Source of the DNA: Symbiodinium natans | Lineage: Eukaryota > Sar > Dinophyceae > Suessiales > Symbiodiniaceae | Length of the DNA: 64,000 nt | Reading direction: 5' to 3' | Assembly (NCBI GenBank): GCA_905221605.1 | Contig: CAJNDS010002118.1 | Coordinates: 397,501-461,500 of the forward strand | In this document: positions 51,296 through 61,967 of the stretch, piece by piece | Layout of the letters: each line of letters begins with the position of its first letter | Position numbering within the stretch: the first letter of the stretch is position 1 | Made by a program: the position numbers and the translations under genes | The notes under the pieces: model-generated | What the model saw: the letters and a program-made list of their open reading frames with translations, nothing else | Told to the model about the DNA's origin: nothing | The model's database searches: none

Positions 51296-52250
51296 CCCTA
51301 AACCCTAAACCCTAAACCCTAAACCTTAAACCCTAAACCCTAAACCCTAAACCTTAAGGTCCTCCTCAAAGCACGGCGGAGGCCCTAGGCTCCTGCAGAA
51401 GCTGGACAAATCTGGCCGGGCCCCAGGGGGGCAGTTGAGGATTTGGGCATTTTAGGGTTTAGGTGGTTTAGGTTTAGGGTCTAGGGTCTAGGGTCTAGGG
51501 TTTAGGGTTTAGGGTTTAGGGTTTGGGTTTGGGCTTTGGGTTTAGGGCTTGGGGTTCATGAGTGTCGGGTTTAGGGTTCAGGGTTTGGTTGGCAAGTAAC
51601 ACGGAACCAGGGTTCCGCCTTTCGGTTGAGGGGTTGGGGTTTTGAGCTGCTGCTCCAGAACTAAGGAGATCAAATTTAAACCCTAAACCCTAAACCCTAA
51701 ACCCTACACCCTAAACCCTAAACCCTAAACCCTAATGGCGCGATCCCTATGAGTCTTAGCCAAGGCCCCCCAACTGGCCCGTAACTTCCTCATGACCAGA
51801 CATCTAAGGTCACTTCTTATCGGGAAAGTGTAAGGATGCTGGGAGTCGCTTCACCCTAAACCCTAAACCCTAAACCCTAAACCCTAAACCCTAAACACCA
51901 AACCCCAAACCCTAAACCCTAAACCCTAAACCCTAACCTCCTTCAGCGCTTATAAGCTTCAGAGTCAGCTGCCTTGGTGACGACCGGTAACGTTTGCGGG
52001 CTCACTATTTAGGCATTTTGGCCTTAGGGGTCATTGGAGTCGCTGGGTTGAAGGCTGTAGGGCTTCTAGGTTTTCAGCGGTTAGGGTTTAGGGGTTTAGG
52101 GTTGAGGGTTTTAGGGTTTAGCGTTTCGGGCTTAGGGCTCTTCAAGCGATAACCCCCCTGAGCCCCAAAAAAACCCAAAGCCACAAGCCCAAACACCAAT
52201 TCCACCAGCCTGTGGGTACCCTCCGGAGAGAGCTGCAGGCCTGGGTTGGG
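51296..52250. repeat. CCCTAAA and TTTAGGG runs with unique spacers
   Basis: CCCTAAA at 51296-51354, 51664-51738 and 51853-51933, and TTTAGGG at 51460-51550. The spacers of 80-110 bp are open in several frames but uninformative. Confidence 0.75.
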
Positions 52251-52314
52251 ACTTTCCTCAAAAGGGTTTTGAGGTTTGGGGGTTTAAGGTTCCTTCTGCT
52301 AAGGGCTGTGCCGA

Positions 52315-52948
52315 GTGGGACTTTGTGGATTTAAAGGGTTTGGGGCGTTTAGGGTGTTTTGGGTTCAGCGACAAGGGCCTAGGGCCAAGAAAATCGCACA
52401 CAGATGGCGCACCACCCCACTCAGATGGCGCGGCGCCCGCCTGCATCAAATGAGGACATGGAACAGGAATCTAGAATCTAGAATTCAGAGAGTCTGGCCT
52501 TTCATCCTTACCTCCCCCCTCCTCCGCACGAAGCGCAAGCCACCACCCAACCTACCGCCTGAGAGAGCTGAAGGACGCGCGATGAAGTTGCATCTTTTGC
52601 GGTCTGATGGTCTGAATGGCCCAACAGTTGCCCCAAGCACTTGTGCATCTGAGAGGCCACCGAAACCCTTCCGAGAGCAATCTGTACCTTGCAAATTTAG
52701 CACCCCAAACAAATCATCGCCTATACAGCAACAGTACACAAGCCAGGTTTCCATTCTTTGTTTATCTCTGGCTAGGTGCGCCATGCACACCTAAGCTTCA
52801 TTCAGCCCAAGGGCCAATAGCTTTGCCAACGAAATCGTGCCCCACCCCCCACCCCCCCAAATCGCCAACAAGCCTTGAAGACGCGCGAAGAAAGGCTAGA
52901 GTGCACAAAGAGGCTTTTGGGCTTCTAGTTTCTAGGTTCGGGGGTTAG
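52315..52948. other. array-free stretch open in several frames
   Basis: Plus frames of 159 and 110 codons and a minus frame of 101 codons overlap. The minus frame (GLSDAQVLGATVGPFRP) and the plus frame are equally plausible, so no gene is called. Confidence 0.3.
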
Positions 52949-53089
52949 GCGTTTAAGCGTTTAAGGTTTACAGTCTGGGCTCCGAGGGTTCTTAGGGCAT
53001 GAGAACTGAAGAATCCAAACCCTTCTTGGAAGCTGATCCCTTCCTATGACCACTAAACAGTCCCATATGAAACAGGGTTTATAGTACCT

Positions 53090-53151
53090 CACCCTAAACC
53101 CTAAACCCTAAACCCTAAACCCTAAACCCTAAACCCTAAACCCTAAACCCA
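53090..53151 (-). repeat. CCCTAAA array
   Basis: About nine units. Confidence 0.92.
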
Positions 53152-53588
53152 TGTATGATACGCACCTGGTGGTCGCGTCAAAACTTTTCTCTCCCCCCGC
53201 CCCCCCCCCCACACCGAGGTTCATGACAAGAGCCTACTTCTTACAAGCAGGTTCTGCTAGGCCTCTGCTAGGCCTCTGCGCAATTCTACTTCTGTCAAGC
53301 CAGGTGGGAACCTAAACCCTTAAACCCTTAGACCCTGAAACCTTTAGATGCTTGGACCCTTAGACCCTCAGACCTTGAAACCCCTTAAACCCTTAAACCG
53401 CCTTAAAGCCTTAAAACCCTAAACCCTAAACCCTAACCCTAAACCCTGAGGTCCGCGCCCGCGCTGGCGTCGGTGCTCCAGGAGGCCTGCCAGGCCTGCT
53501 TTGGCGATGGGAGGGGCTTGACTTACTTCTCGGGGCTTAGGGTTTAGGGTTTGGGGTTTAGGGCTTAGGGCTTAGGGCTTCGGGTTTA

Positions 53589-53676
53589 GATGTTCCCCCG
53601 TCTACTAACAGTCCTGAAGAAGGCACCCCCGAGTATAATCTCTATGAAGAACTGTTCGTATGAGGGGCAACATCCC
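53589..53676. mobile_element. introner-like element, family B
   Basis: GATGTTCCCCCGTCTACTAA inverted against CGTATGAGGGGCAACATCCC, with AACAGTCCT/GAACTGTTC inner arms. Confidence 0.82.
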
Positions 53677-53954
53677 AATACTTCTCCAATCATCAAGGGA
53701 AACAAAGATTGACCTGCATCATTCCTCCTAAACAAACAGACCCAAAAAGTTTGAAAAAATGTTCAACAAATTGGCTAAGTAAGCTGAGTGTTTCGGGATC
53801 AGGGTGTAGGGTTTAGGGGCTTTGAGAGTCTGACCGCCGCTGCATGGGGCATTCATAGCAACATGCCGCTAACCTGACCCAACATGAAGTCGAAAAACTC
53901 TATCCTGCATCCTGAAACTTGCCAAGCAGCAAGAGCATCACAATCACCACAATG

Positions 53955-54030
53955 CATGATGAGGAGGATGAGGAAGAGGAAGAGGAAGAGGAAGATGATG
54001 ATGATGATGATGAGGATGATGATGATGATG
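53955..54030 (+). repeat. GAGGAA/GATGAT trinucleotide repeat
   Basis: AGG/AGA units passing into (GAT)n, acidic if translated. Confidence 0.9.
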
Positions 54031-54109
54031 AACCCTAAACCCCTAAACCCCTAAACCCCGAAACCCCCGAAACCCCAAAACCCCGAAACCCCTAAGCTCT
54101 AAACCTCAA

Positions 54110-54790
54110 GGAGCCCTCAGACCCCCGCAGGAGCCGCCGTGGGCTCCCAGTCGGGCGGGCGCCAGCCCGGTAGCAGCGGCGACTCGGCGTACGGCGAGCC
54201 CTGACACGCCTGGGCTTAAGGTTTAGGGTTTAGGGTTTGGGGTTTGGGGTTCAGGGTTTAGGGTTTCGGGTTTAGGGTTTGCGGTTTGGGGGTTTAGGGA
54301 TTAGGGTTTAGGGCTTTGGTTTTGGGTTTTAGGGTGTAGCGTTCCTTCCCCGACGTATAACAAGCACAACCAAGTCTAGTCTAAGGTGGCTTGGTCAGGG
54401 CTGTTGGTTGCAGCTGTCTGCTTGATTTGACGATAGAGGACTCAGGTTCAGCATTTAGGGGGAGGGGGGGTTGGATGAGGCTTTGGGGATTAGCATTCGA
54501 AGCCTTACGGTTTGGGTTTACGGTTCAGTGCTTGGGTTTAGGAATGGGGCCCTAGGCCCTAAACCAAAGACTCTGAACTGCCCAAAGCCCTAAACCCTAA
54601 ACCCTTAATCCCTGAGCCCTAAACCCTGAACCCTAAACCCTGAACCCTCAACCCTGAACCCTAAACCCTGAACCCTAAACCCTGAAGCCTAAACCCTGAA
54701 CCTGCCCAAGGAGCCGCGAGCCGACATGCTGGACCTGGCGCACAGAGCGAGCGAGTGACTGATGCTACTTGAAGGTTCATTGGGGTAGTT
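54110..54790. other. unassigned sequence with arrays and one GC-rich island
   Basis: Island 54112-54205 (plus SQSGGRQPGSSGDSAYGEP) is compositionally open. TTTAGGG variants at 54210-54340 and CCCTGAA/CCCTAAA at 54598-54705. Confidence 0.45.
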
Positions 54791-54792
54791 AT

Positions 54793-55012
54793 GGGTTTAG
54801 AGTTTAGGGTTTAGGGTTTAGGGTTTAGGGTTTAGGGTTTAGGGTTTAGGGTTTAGGGTTTAGGGTTTAGGGTTTAGGGTTTAGGGTTTAGGGTTTAGGG
54901 TTTAGGGTTTAGGGTTTAGGGTTTAGGTTAGGGTTTAGGGTTTAGGGTTTAGGGTTTAGGGTTTAGGGTTTAGGGTTTAGGGTTTAGGGTTTAGGGTTTA
55001 GGGTTTAGGGTT
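54793..55012 (+). repeat. TTTAGGG array
   Basis: About 31 units, with one broken by a small deletion near 54927. Confidence 0.95.
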
Positions 55013-55117
55013 CAGCAGCTCCGGGTCGAGCAATCTCCAGTAGAGCCGCTGTTTGGGCTCTCGAAAAAAACCACCCAGAGACTCCCAAACCATTAAGAAA
55101 TAAAAAGTTTACATTTT

Positions 55118-55206
55118 TCATGGGGAGGGAGGGGGGGGGGCGGGAGGGGGGGGGAGGGGGGGGAGGGGGGGAGGGGGGGGGGGCGGGAGGGGTGTAGAGG
55201 GGGGGG
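55118..55206 (+). repeat. poly-G rich tract
   Basis: Long G-runs broken by single A or C. Confidence 0.88.
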
Positions 55207-55211
55207 CCACG

Positions 55212-55573
55212 AAGGAAATGACCCTTAGCCACGAAGAAATGACCCTTAGCCACGAAAGAAATGACACTGAGCCACGAAGAAATCACCCTTAGCCACGAAG
55301 AAATGAACCTTAGCCACGAAGAAATGACCCTTAGCCACGAAGAAATGACCCTTAGCCACAAAGAAATGACCCTGAGCCACGAAGAAATGACCCTTAGCCA
55401 CGATGAAATGACCCTTCGCCACGAAGAAATGACCCTGAGCCACGAAGAAATGACCCTTAGCCACGAAGAAATGACCCTTAGCCACGAAGAAATGACCCTT
55501 CGCCACGAAGAAATGACCCTGAGCCACGAAGAAATGACCCTTAGCCACGAAGAAATGACCCTTAGCCACGAAG
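55212..55573 (+). repeat. 21 bp minisatellite with 84 bp higher-order unit
   Basis: About 17 copies of GACCCTTAGCCACGAAGAAAT. One unit has an extra A (near 55257); otherwise the period is exact. The last eight copies form two identical groups of four (CTTCGC, CTGAGC, CTTAGC, CTTAGC), an 84 bp higher-order repeat. Because 21 is a multiple of three, plus reads (TLSHEEM)n and minus (AKGHFFV)n. No start, stop or splice context suggests translation. Confidence 0.93.
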
Positions 55574-55800
55574 GTGTATAGGGTTTAAATATATGGTAAG
55601 AGAGGTTTAGGGTTTACTGTAGGGTTTAGGGTTTGGGGTCTAGGGTTTAGGGTTTAGGGTTTAGGGTTTAGGGTTTAGGGCTCATCATGGTTACCCTACT
55701 TATAACCTCACTTAGAAGCATCCTGTAGAAGCATCCTGGTGGGCCTCCAAGTATGCGATCGACTGCAACTAGGATGAGCTTTCAGGCCTAGGCCCCTCTG

Positions 55801-55923
55801 GGGTTTAGGGTTTAGGGTTTAGGGTTTGGGGTTTAGGGTTTAGGGTTTAGGGTTTAGGGTTTAGGGTTTAGGGTTTAGGGTTTAGGGTTTAAGGTTTAGG
55901 GTTTAGGGTTTAGGGTTTAGGGT
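55801..55923 (+). repeat. TTTAGGG array
   Basis: About 17 units. Confidence 0.93.
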
Positions 55924-56164
55924 TACCCCGAATTAGACTCTGAACCTCGCCTGGCGACCGGTAGAGCGGGCTGTCGGCCATTGATCTGTGCCCACGGGGG
56001 CTGAGATGAGCCATCGGCATCCCTAAACCCTAAACCCTAAACCCTAAACCCTTTGCAAAGTCCTCCTAGAATGGGATCCTGGTAAGCCCGCTAGGTAAGG
56101 GGACGAATGCTGTAGGATTTGAGGCTCTTTGCTCATGGGGTTTGGGCTCCACAGGCTTTAGGGT

Positions 56165-56435
56165 TTAGGGTTCAGTGTTCAGTGTTTGTTGTTTAGGGCT
56201 TAGGGTTTGGGGCATGTGCGCCAGCTTTGGGTCTGACATGTTCATCCCCTCATGCATTCGGATAGCCTCACGTGGCTCTGACTCATCATGAGCCAAACAG
56301 CTAAGACTGTGCGAGAACTCCAGAAAGCGCAAGAAAGCTCGCTTCACAAAGTCAAGCGCCGCGGCTCCCCAAAGAGCGTAGGCTAAGACCGCCAACTGCA
56401 GTTCCTTTTTTTTTGAGAAGCCTTTCATTGCTGCC
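56165..56435 (-). CDS. ATG open frame, possible exon
   Basis: Follows TTTAGGGCAG and starts MKGFSKKKELQLAVLAYAL, then AALDFVKRAFLRFLEFSH and HDESEPREAIRMHEGMN, running into telomere-like sequence near 56200. Composition is that of a real protein with a hydrophobic helix. It may continue the gene at 56680-57260. Confidence 0.36.
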
Positions 56436-56679
56436 CTAAACCCTAAACCCTAAACCCTAAACCCTAAACCCTAAACCAAGAGCCCCACTTGGTGTTCTAC
56501 ATACAGTCGGTCCCCTCAAGCCCGGCCTGGGCTTCAAGGAGATGTTATGGGGTTTAGGGTTGGGGTTTAGGGTTGAGGGTTGAGGGTTGAGAGTTGAGGG
56601 TTTAGGGTGCTTTGGAGGTTTCTTTAGGTGCAGGGGATAGGTTTGGGGAGCTTGGGGTTTAGGATGGTGTCGAGGCGCT

Positions 56680-57260
56680 TAGGGTTGCTTTGGGTATGAA
56701 GGCTTTGCTGCCAGGCGGTGAGTTTCACAAGCTCTGAGTTTGGGAATGGAGGAAACTGCACCTTGTTTCACCACATTGTCAGGCTCCCCGGTTTCTACCA
56801 CAGAGGCGTTCAAGAGGACAGAGTCTGTACAACTTCCCGAGTGCCTCACCTCCGGATGATTCAAGACTAGCTTGAGCTTGTAACGTCGCTTTACTTCTGT
56901 ACTCTCTCTCTCTCTCAACAGAGGGTTTGGTTTAGGGTGTAGAGTTATTTAGGGTTCAGGGTTCAGGGTTTAGGGTTTAGGGTGGGCTCCGAGTTGTTAG
57001 CTTGGGGTTGGGGTGCCAACTCGGTTTTGAGGCTTACGAGTGGTTGCTGATGGGCCATATGTTCATCCGACTCCCCGCCGTGAAAGAAGCTATCACGTGG
57101 AGAGGCTGGGTCATTCTGGAGAACAGGAAGGCTCAAAGAATAGTTCCGAATTGGGACCCAAAAAGCCACAAGATTAAGCCCCAAGCCTCAGAATCCGAGT
57201 ACTTACCTGAAAGCCCCAAGCCCGGGAAAGTGCATGTTTGAACAGAGGCTGCCCAGGGGT
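56680..57260 (-). CDS. five-exon gene model with canonical splice sites
   Basis: Exons 57260-57207, 57115-57038, 56896-56850, 56794-56762 and 56733 to about 56680. Exon 1 (QPLFKHALSRAWGFQ) ends at CAG/GTAAGT. Exon 2 follows CTTCCTGTTCTCCAG, reads PRDSFFHGGESDEHMAHQ and ends at CTC/GTAAGC. Exon 3 (KATLQAQASLESSG) ends at GAG/GTGAGG. Exon 4 follows a long pyrimidine tract ending GTGGTAG, reads TGEPDNVVKQ and ends at AAG/GTGCAG. Exon 5 follows CCCAAACTCAG and reads LVKLTAWQQSLHTQSNPK. Phases join at 1-2 (0/0), 3-4 (1/2) and 4-5 (1/2). Exons 2 and 3 do not join directly, so one small exon is missing between 56897 and 57037. Function unknown. Confidence 0.6.
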
Positions 57261-57299
57261 CTGAAGGTTTAGGGTTTAGGGTTGAGGGCCGAGGGCGAC

Positions 57300-57657
57300 G
57301 AGCTTTCCGTTGGCCTGGGTGCTTCTTGCTTCCTGGTCTAAGTCGTGTTGCCAGTTCTCTAAATTTCTGGCCCCTTTTTGGCTACACAGAAATATAAGAA
57401 TCCGTACTACCACAAGGGACCCCAAAAAAGAGAACAATTTCGCGATCTGGTCCTGTGGGATGAGAGGCCTGATAGAATCCTAGGCTCAGGGACAAGATGG
57501 TTAAGAGTAGAGCCAAGGATATCCGGAGAATTGAGGCACCCCACGTGTTCCGGGCAATCGATGCCACCACATTTTGGGATATGGAATGCATGGCTCACAT
57601 AGCTTGCCTGCAAGAGGCACACGCATCCTTTTGTCGGGCGTGGTCTCTTTTAAGCAG
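57300..57657 (+). other. coding-like stretch upstream of the 57658 exon
   Basis: After TTTTTGGCTACACAG (57388) the frame reads YKNPYYHKGPQKREQF and RDLVLWDERPDRILGSG. A second frame from ATG 57497 reads RIEAPHVFRAIDATTFWD and MECMAHIACLQEAHASF. Both are protein-like, but their phases do not join the 57658 exon, so boundaries remain open. Confidence 0.35.
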
Positions 57658-58260
57658 GTCCCAAGAGGGTGAAGCAAGAAGGGATAACTAGACCCAGGAG
57701 TAACCTAGGAATGAAAAGGGTACCCTTCTTGGGTTTTAAGGGGATTTTCATGGAACCCCAACCCTGAAAAAAGGAAAAAAGGGTTAAAAAGGGTTTACTC
57801 CAGGTCCTAGATAAGGAGCAGGCAAGCCATGCACTTTGCGCGCATGCTCTGAAATGTTTCCTCCCTGAGGCATACTCTGCAGCAAAGCTCATCGGATGAC
57901 TCCCACATGCGCAAGAGCAAGGAAGATGCAAACAACCAACGCATTTCCTCCTTGTGGGAGATGGCCAAACCAATGATGACCTACCACATATCAAAGTAGG
58001 ATTGGCTGCACATCCCAGTACTCGGCACAGGCGTCGCAGGAAGCTGGCATTTGCGGTCCCCTGAAACCAACCTCCCATCTACGACATGTCAGCAACAGCA
58101 ACCTCACATTGAACAAGCTGAGGCAACTGAAGCCCATCAACAAATTTCCGAATGGCGGCATCCGAGGGTGCTCCAACAAACCCCTGAACCCAAGCCCGCA
58201 GCTCCTGTGCAACGAGCTGACTGGAGAAAGCAGTTCTGTGAATTCCTGTGCTGCGCTTGA
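57658..58260 (+). CDS. three-exon model ending in a stop, unknown protein
   Basis: Exons 57658-57699, 57811-57894 and 58019-58260, with phases 1/2 and 1/2, ending in TGA. The first follows TCTCTTTTAAGCAG and runs into the family D element, ending at AGGA/GTAACC inside it. The second starts at the element's end (GGTCCTAG) and reads KEQASHALCAHALKCFLP, EAYSAAKLI. Its donor would be GA (ATCG/GATGAC). The third follows GCACATCCCAG, 80 codons: TTCQQQQPHIEQAEATEA, HQQISEWRHPRVLQQT and PVQRADWRKQFCEFLCCA. Gln/Glu-rich with a cysteine-containing end. Earlier exons are missing. Confidence 0.52.
57688..57810. mobile_element. introner-like element, family D
   Basis: CTAGACCCAGGAGTAACCTAG inverted against TTTACTCCAGGTCCTAG, flanked by ATAA on both sides. 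Supplies both splice sites of the surrounding model. Confidence 0.82.
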
Positions 58261-58339
58261 AAACAAGGCTCCGCTGCTCCTGCCAACCAGCAATTCGTGT
58301 AGATTCCCCGCACTAAGCCCTGGCCCCGAAGCTGCCTAA

Positions 58340-59150
58340 GCCTTCCTTAGGGTGTAATGATGGGTATGGGATGGAAACCCGCGGGATACGAGGGACGACG
58401 CCGGAACCCTGCCCTCAGGCCATCCTGGGCTTGGATTTGTTTGGGGGTGGGTTTAAGGTTTGGGGTTTGGGGTTTGGGGTTTGGGGTTTAGGGTTTAGGG
58501 GTTAGCGCTTAGGGCTTAGGTTTTAGGGTTTAGGGTTGTCATGTTTGCTTCTTGGGCAGGGTGCTGCGGAGATTTCAAAGGTTCCGCGAAGGAGCACGAC
58601 ACTCTCGATGAGGAAAAGTGCAGCACCGTATTCGGCACTTCATTGTATCCACCCCAAACCAGAGAAACCCCGAACCCTAAACCCTAAACCCAAACCCCTA
58701 CACCCTGAACCAGCTGCAGCGTGGACTCCGATCTCTAAGGATGAGGGCCTCCGAGGCAGAAATGGGGGAATGGGTGGGGTGCAGCCCCCTGAAACGGGCG
58801 CGTGAGCTGTACAGCAGGGGGAGGGATCCGAACCGACTCGGCACCCCTTGGGTTGAGGCTCAGGGTTTCGGGCTGAGGGCTCGGAAATATCATCAACATG
58901 AGACCATGATAATGATGATCATCATCATGATCGCGGTCATGAGCATGGCGCATGATGATGGTTCGGCAATACAAGCATATAATACAAATAATCCGACAGC
59001 AATAACAATAGTTGTAGTGATAAGAAGAACAGACTACAATAAAGTGCTGGGTGTCCATCTCCGGCTGCTGCTTTAAGCTTTGTTTAGGAGGGGGGCTTTA
59101 GAGTTTAGGGCTTCAAGGTGTATTTGTACCTAGCATACCCAGGTTTCAGG
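58340..59150. other. unassigned sequence
   Basis: TTTGGGG/TTTAGGG units at 58455-58545. An ATGATGATC-rich stretch at 58900-58960. Plus and minus frames of about 110 codons over 58735-59076 overlap this low-complexity part. Confidence 0.4.
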
Positions 59151-59151
59151 G

Positions 59152-59382
59152 ATGCACTGGGTACGTAACAAAAGGATCGTATCTCAGCAGCGACACAAGA
59201 AGGTATCAGAATGTAGCGAAGTGGCACAGAGTGACTGTTGTGAAGTGTCAGAACACATTCATGTAACTCCAACCCGGGCTCTGCCCTCCCCCAAAGCCTA
59301 CGACTTTGCGCTTTCAAAGGGTCGCAGTGGAAGCCCCCAAAGGGCTGTGCGAGGGCTGTCATATCTGGAGGCCTCCTTTTGA
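59152..59382 (+). CDS. ATG open frame, unknown protein
   Basis: 76 codons from ATG to TGA: RIVSQQRHKKVSECSEVA and SEHIHVTPTRALPSPKA. The minus strand is also open across the same bases (85 codons), so the call is weak. Confidence 0.25.
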   Translation: MHWVRNKRIVSQQRHKKVSECSEVAQSDCCEVSEHIHVTPTRALPSPKAYDFALSKGRSGSPQRAVRGLSYLEASF

Positions 59383-59399
59383 AGGCTCCTCCTCTGTAG

Positions 59400-60430
59400 G
59401 GTTTTGGTGTTTAGGAGTAGGTTTCAAGGTTTTAGGGCTTTAGGGTTAAGGCTTTAGGGTTTAAGTGCAGGTTTCAGGATTTTAGGAGCAAGTTTTAGGG
59501 CTCAAGGTTTTGGGGATTTAGGTTTAGGGTTTAGGGTTCTTAAGTGGATTGCCTAATCGCCTCCAAGACGAAGCACCCAAGCAAATGGTGACATGAGACC
59601 CTGACGAATTTAACACCCTAAATCCTAAACCTTAAACCCTGAACCCTAAACCCTAAACCCTAAACCCTGAACCCTAAACCCTGAACCCTAAACCCCGAAC
59701 CCTGAACGCTGAACCCAAACCCTGAACCCTGAACCCTAAACCCTGAACTCTAAACCCTGAACCCAAAGCTCTAAGACACCCTAAAGCCTTAAGACGCCTA
59801 AGCTGCCCTCAGCCGATGCAGAGTTTGAGGTGTCGGACTTTGAGCGGCTGTGTCAGGATTAGAGGTTACTACAGGGTTTAGGGTTTTAGGGTTTAGAGTT
59901 TAGGGTTTAGGGTTTAGGGTGTAGGGTTTAGGGTATAGGACTTAGGGTTTAGGATTTTGGCAAAAGTTTGGGGTTGAGAGTTCCGGCCTTAAGTGCTTAA
60001 GTTCAAGGTATGGGGCCTAAGGTTTTAGGGCTGAGCGCTTGGGTCTGGGTATTGTCAGGGTTGGTGGGGGGTTGTAGGGATTAGGCTTAAGGGTCTTGGG
60101 TCTTGGGTTTGGGGTTTGGGGGTTTAGGGCTTAGGGCTTAGGGTTTAGGGTTTAGGGTTTAGGGTTTAGGGTTTAGGGTTTAGGGTTTAGGGTTTAGGGA
60201 CTAGGGTTGGGGGCTTGAAAGTTCGGGGTTGCTTGGCCCTCCACAGTTCCCAGAAAGCAGGGCGTGGGGGGATCGATTTCTGAACCCCTTCCCCGCCTTC
60301 CGAATTTTGCAGTCTCCTCCTGGCAAGAACAGTTTAGGGTTTAGGGTTTCGGGTTTAGGGTTTAGGGTTTGGGGTTTAGGGTTTGGAGTTTAGAGTTTAG
60401 GGCTTAAGGCTGCATGGGTTCAGGGTGTTC
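59400..60430. repeat. degenerate and good telomere-type arrays
   Basis: CCCTAAA/CCCTGAA 59615-59775, TTTAGGG 59875-59945 and 60120-60195, and degenerate G-rich sequence elsewhere. No coding signal. Confidence 0.75.
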
Positions 60431-60536
60431 GGGGTCTCATGGGCCCGACACCTCGATGTATGGGTTTTGTGCCTGGCTTAGGGAGCTCTAACAAGGAGAG
60501 CCCCAAGCGCAGGCCACGGAATCTTCGGGTACTTCC

Positions 60537-60640
60537 ATGGTCCCGTAGTATGGGCCCCTTAAAGGGGACCCCTTACACCCCTTATATACCCCATACAACC
60601 CAGGGCCCATACTTCAGAGAGCCCCTTTAAAGGAGCTTCA
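60537..60640. mobile_element. family H-like element
   Basis: ATGGTCCCGTAGTATGGGCC, CCCCTTATATACCCCATACA and GCCCATACTTCAGAGAGCCC correspond block by block to 39000-39127, but the CATGAAACTACCC end is missing. Confidence 0.6.
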
Positions 60641-61260
60641 ACACAGAAGACTTGGCCGTTTCCTAGACATCCTCGGGGCTCCTTCAGCCCAAAAAACCCC
60701 TACACCACTTCCGCGCTGGCCTTCGCGGACCGCGATCGAATTAGGCCCAGACCTGCTTCGGGGCTTGTTACTCGGGTGGGGGGGTTGATGGCTGAAGATT
60801 TAGGGTGAGGCTTAGGGTTTCAGTGCTAGGGGGGGCTTCCGTTGCGAAAGGACCGGAGGATTTCGGTGTAGGAATATGGCACTTAGTTCGGGACGCCAGG
60901 TAGGTTTTTGCCCAACTCGGCAACCCTTTGTTCTCGACACGCCTGCAGGGTGTGCTCACAGCAAACCGTAAACCCACAACCCGGTTGCGACCAACTCGAC
61001 CAACACTCCCAGAGCCCCAGCCCGAAGCCCCCAATTCCTGAACCACTCAAGCCACATCCCGAAACCAGAACCCAAACCACTCTAGACCCTCAGTTACAAC
61101 CCTAAAACCCTCAAACCCTCAAACCCTAAAACCTTCAAACCAATTTCGGGTTCATGGTTGAGGGTTCAGAGGGGCCCCCTTTCCTACTGTTTGCTGAACA
61201 ACACCCGAACAACACAGATCATAACCCCGGTACTACCCTGGGGTTCTGAACGCTACACCA
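60640..61260. other. unassigned unique sequence
   Basis: Frames of 65-92 codons on both strands over 60768-61105. The plus reading after TTTTTGCCCAACTCGGCAAC is low-complexity at its end. No exon supported. Confidence 0.35.
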
Positions 61261-61264
61261 CTTT

Positions 61265-61815
61265 AGGGTTCATGGTTGAGGGTTTAGGGTTTGGGGTTTG
61301 GGGTTTAGGGTTTGGGGTTTGGGGTTTAGGGTTTAGGGTTCAGGGTTTTGGGGTTTCGGGTTTAGGGTTTAGGGTTTAGGTTTTAGGGTTTCGGGTTTAG
61401 GGTTTAGGGTTTATAGGGTTTAGGGCTATTCCCCTTTCGGGGGTCGAGAAACGCCGTCGCCTGCGGAAGCGTCAGGCCTGGGAGGCTGCTCCGACCTTGA
61501 TATGAGCCAACTTCTGGAATAGACAGTTTAGGGTTTGGGGGTTTAGGGTTCAGGGTTTGGGGCTTCGGGTTTGGGGTTTAGGGCTTCGGGTTGTGGATTT
61601 GGGAGTTTTGGGGCAAGGGGGTTTTCGGGGATTTGGGGTTGGGTAACTGTGGGCTTGGGCCTTGGGATTGGGGGGTTAAGGGCTTAAGGGCTACTTTGGC
61701 TCCAACCACCCACATAGCTGCGGGGCTTAACCCTGAATCCTAAATCCTAACCCTAAACCCTAAACCCTAAACCCTAAACCCTAAACCCTAAACCCTAAAC
61801 CCTGAACCCTAAACC
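61265..61815. repeat. TTTAGGG/TTTGGGG then CCCTAAA arrays
   Basis: 61265-61430 mixed TTTAGGG and TTTGGGG, 61525-61600 degenerate, 61740-61815 CCCTAAA. Confidence 0.85.
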
Positions 61816-61967
61816 TTTTAGGGTTTGGCATGCCCGGGCTCTACGAGGTATTATGCCAACAGCTCTGAACGAAAAGCCTCCACGCCAAAATCTCAACTTC
61901 ACAGCATACACCGCCTTGACCCTAAACTTTAAAGCCCCAAACCCTAAACCCTAACCCAAAACCCTCA

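Noticed and set aside
55212-55573. CRISPR-like array
   Set aside because: Repeats are head-to-tail with no spacers.
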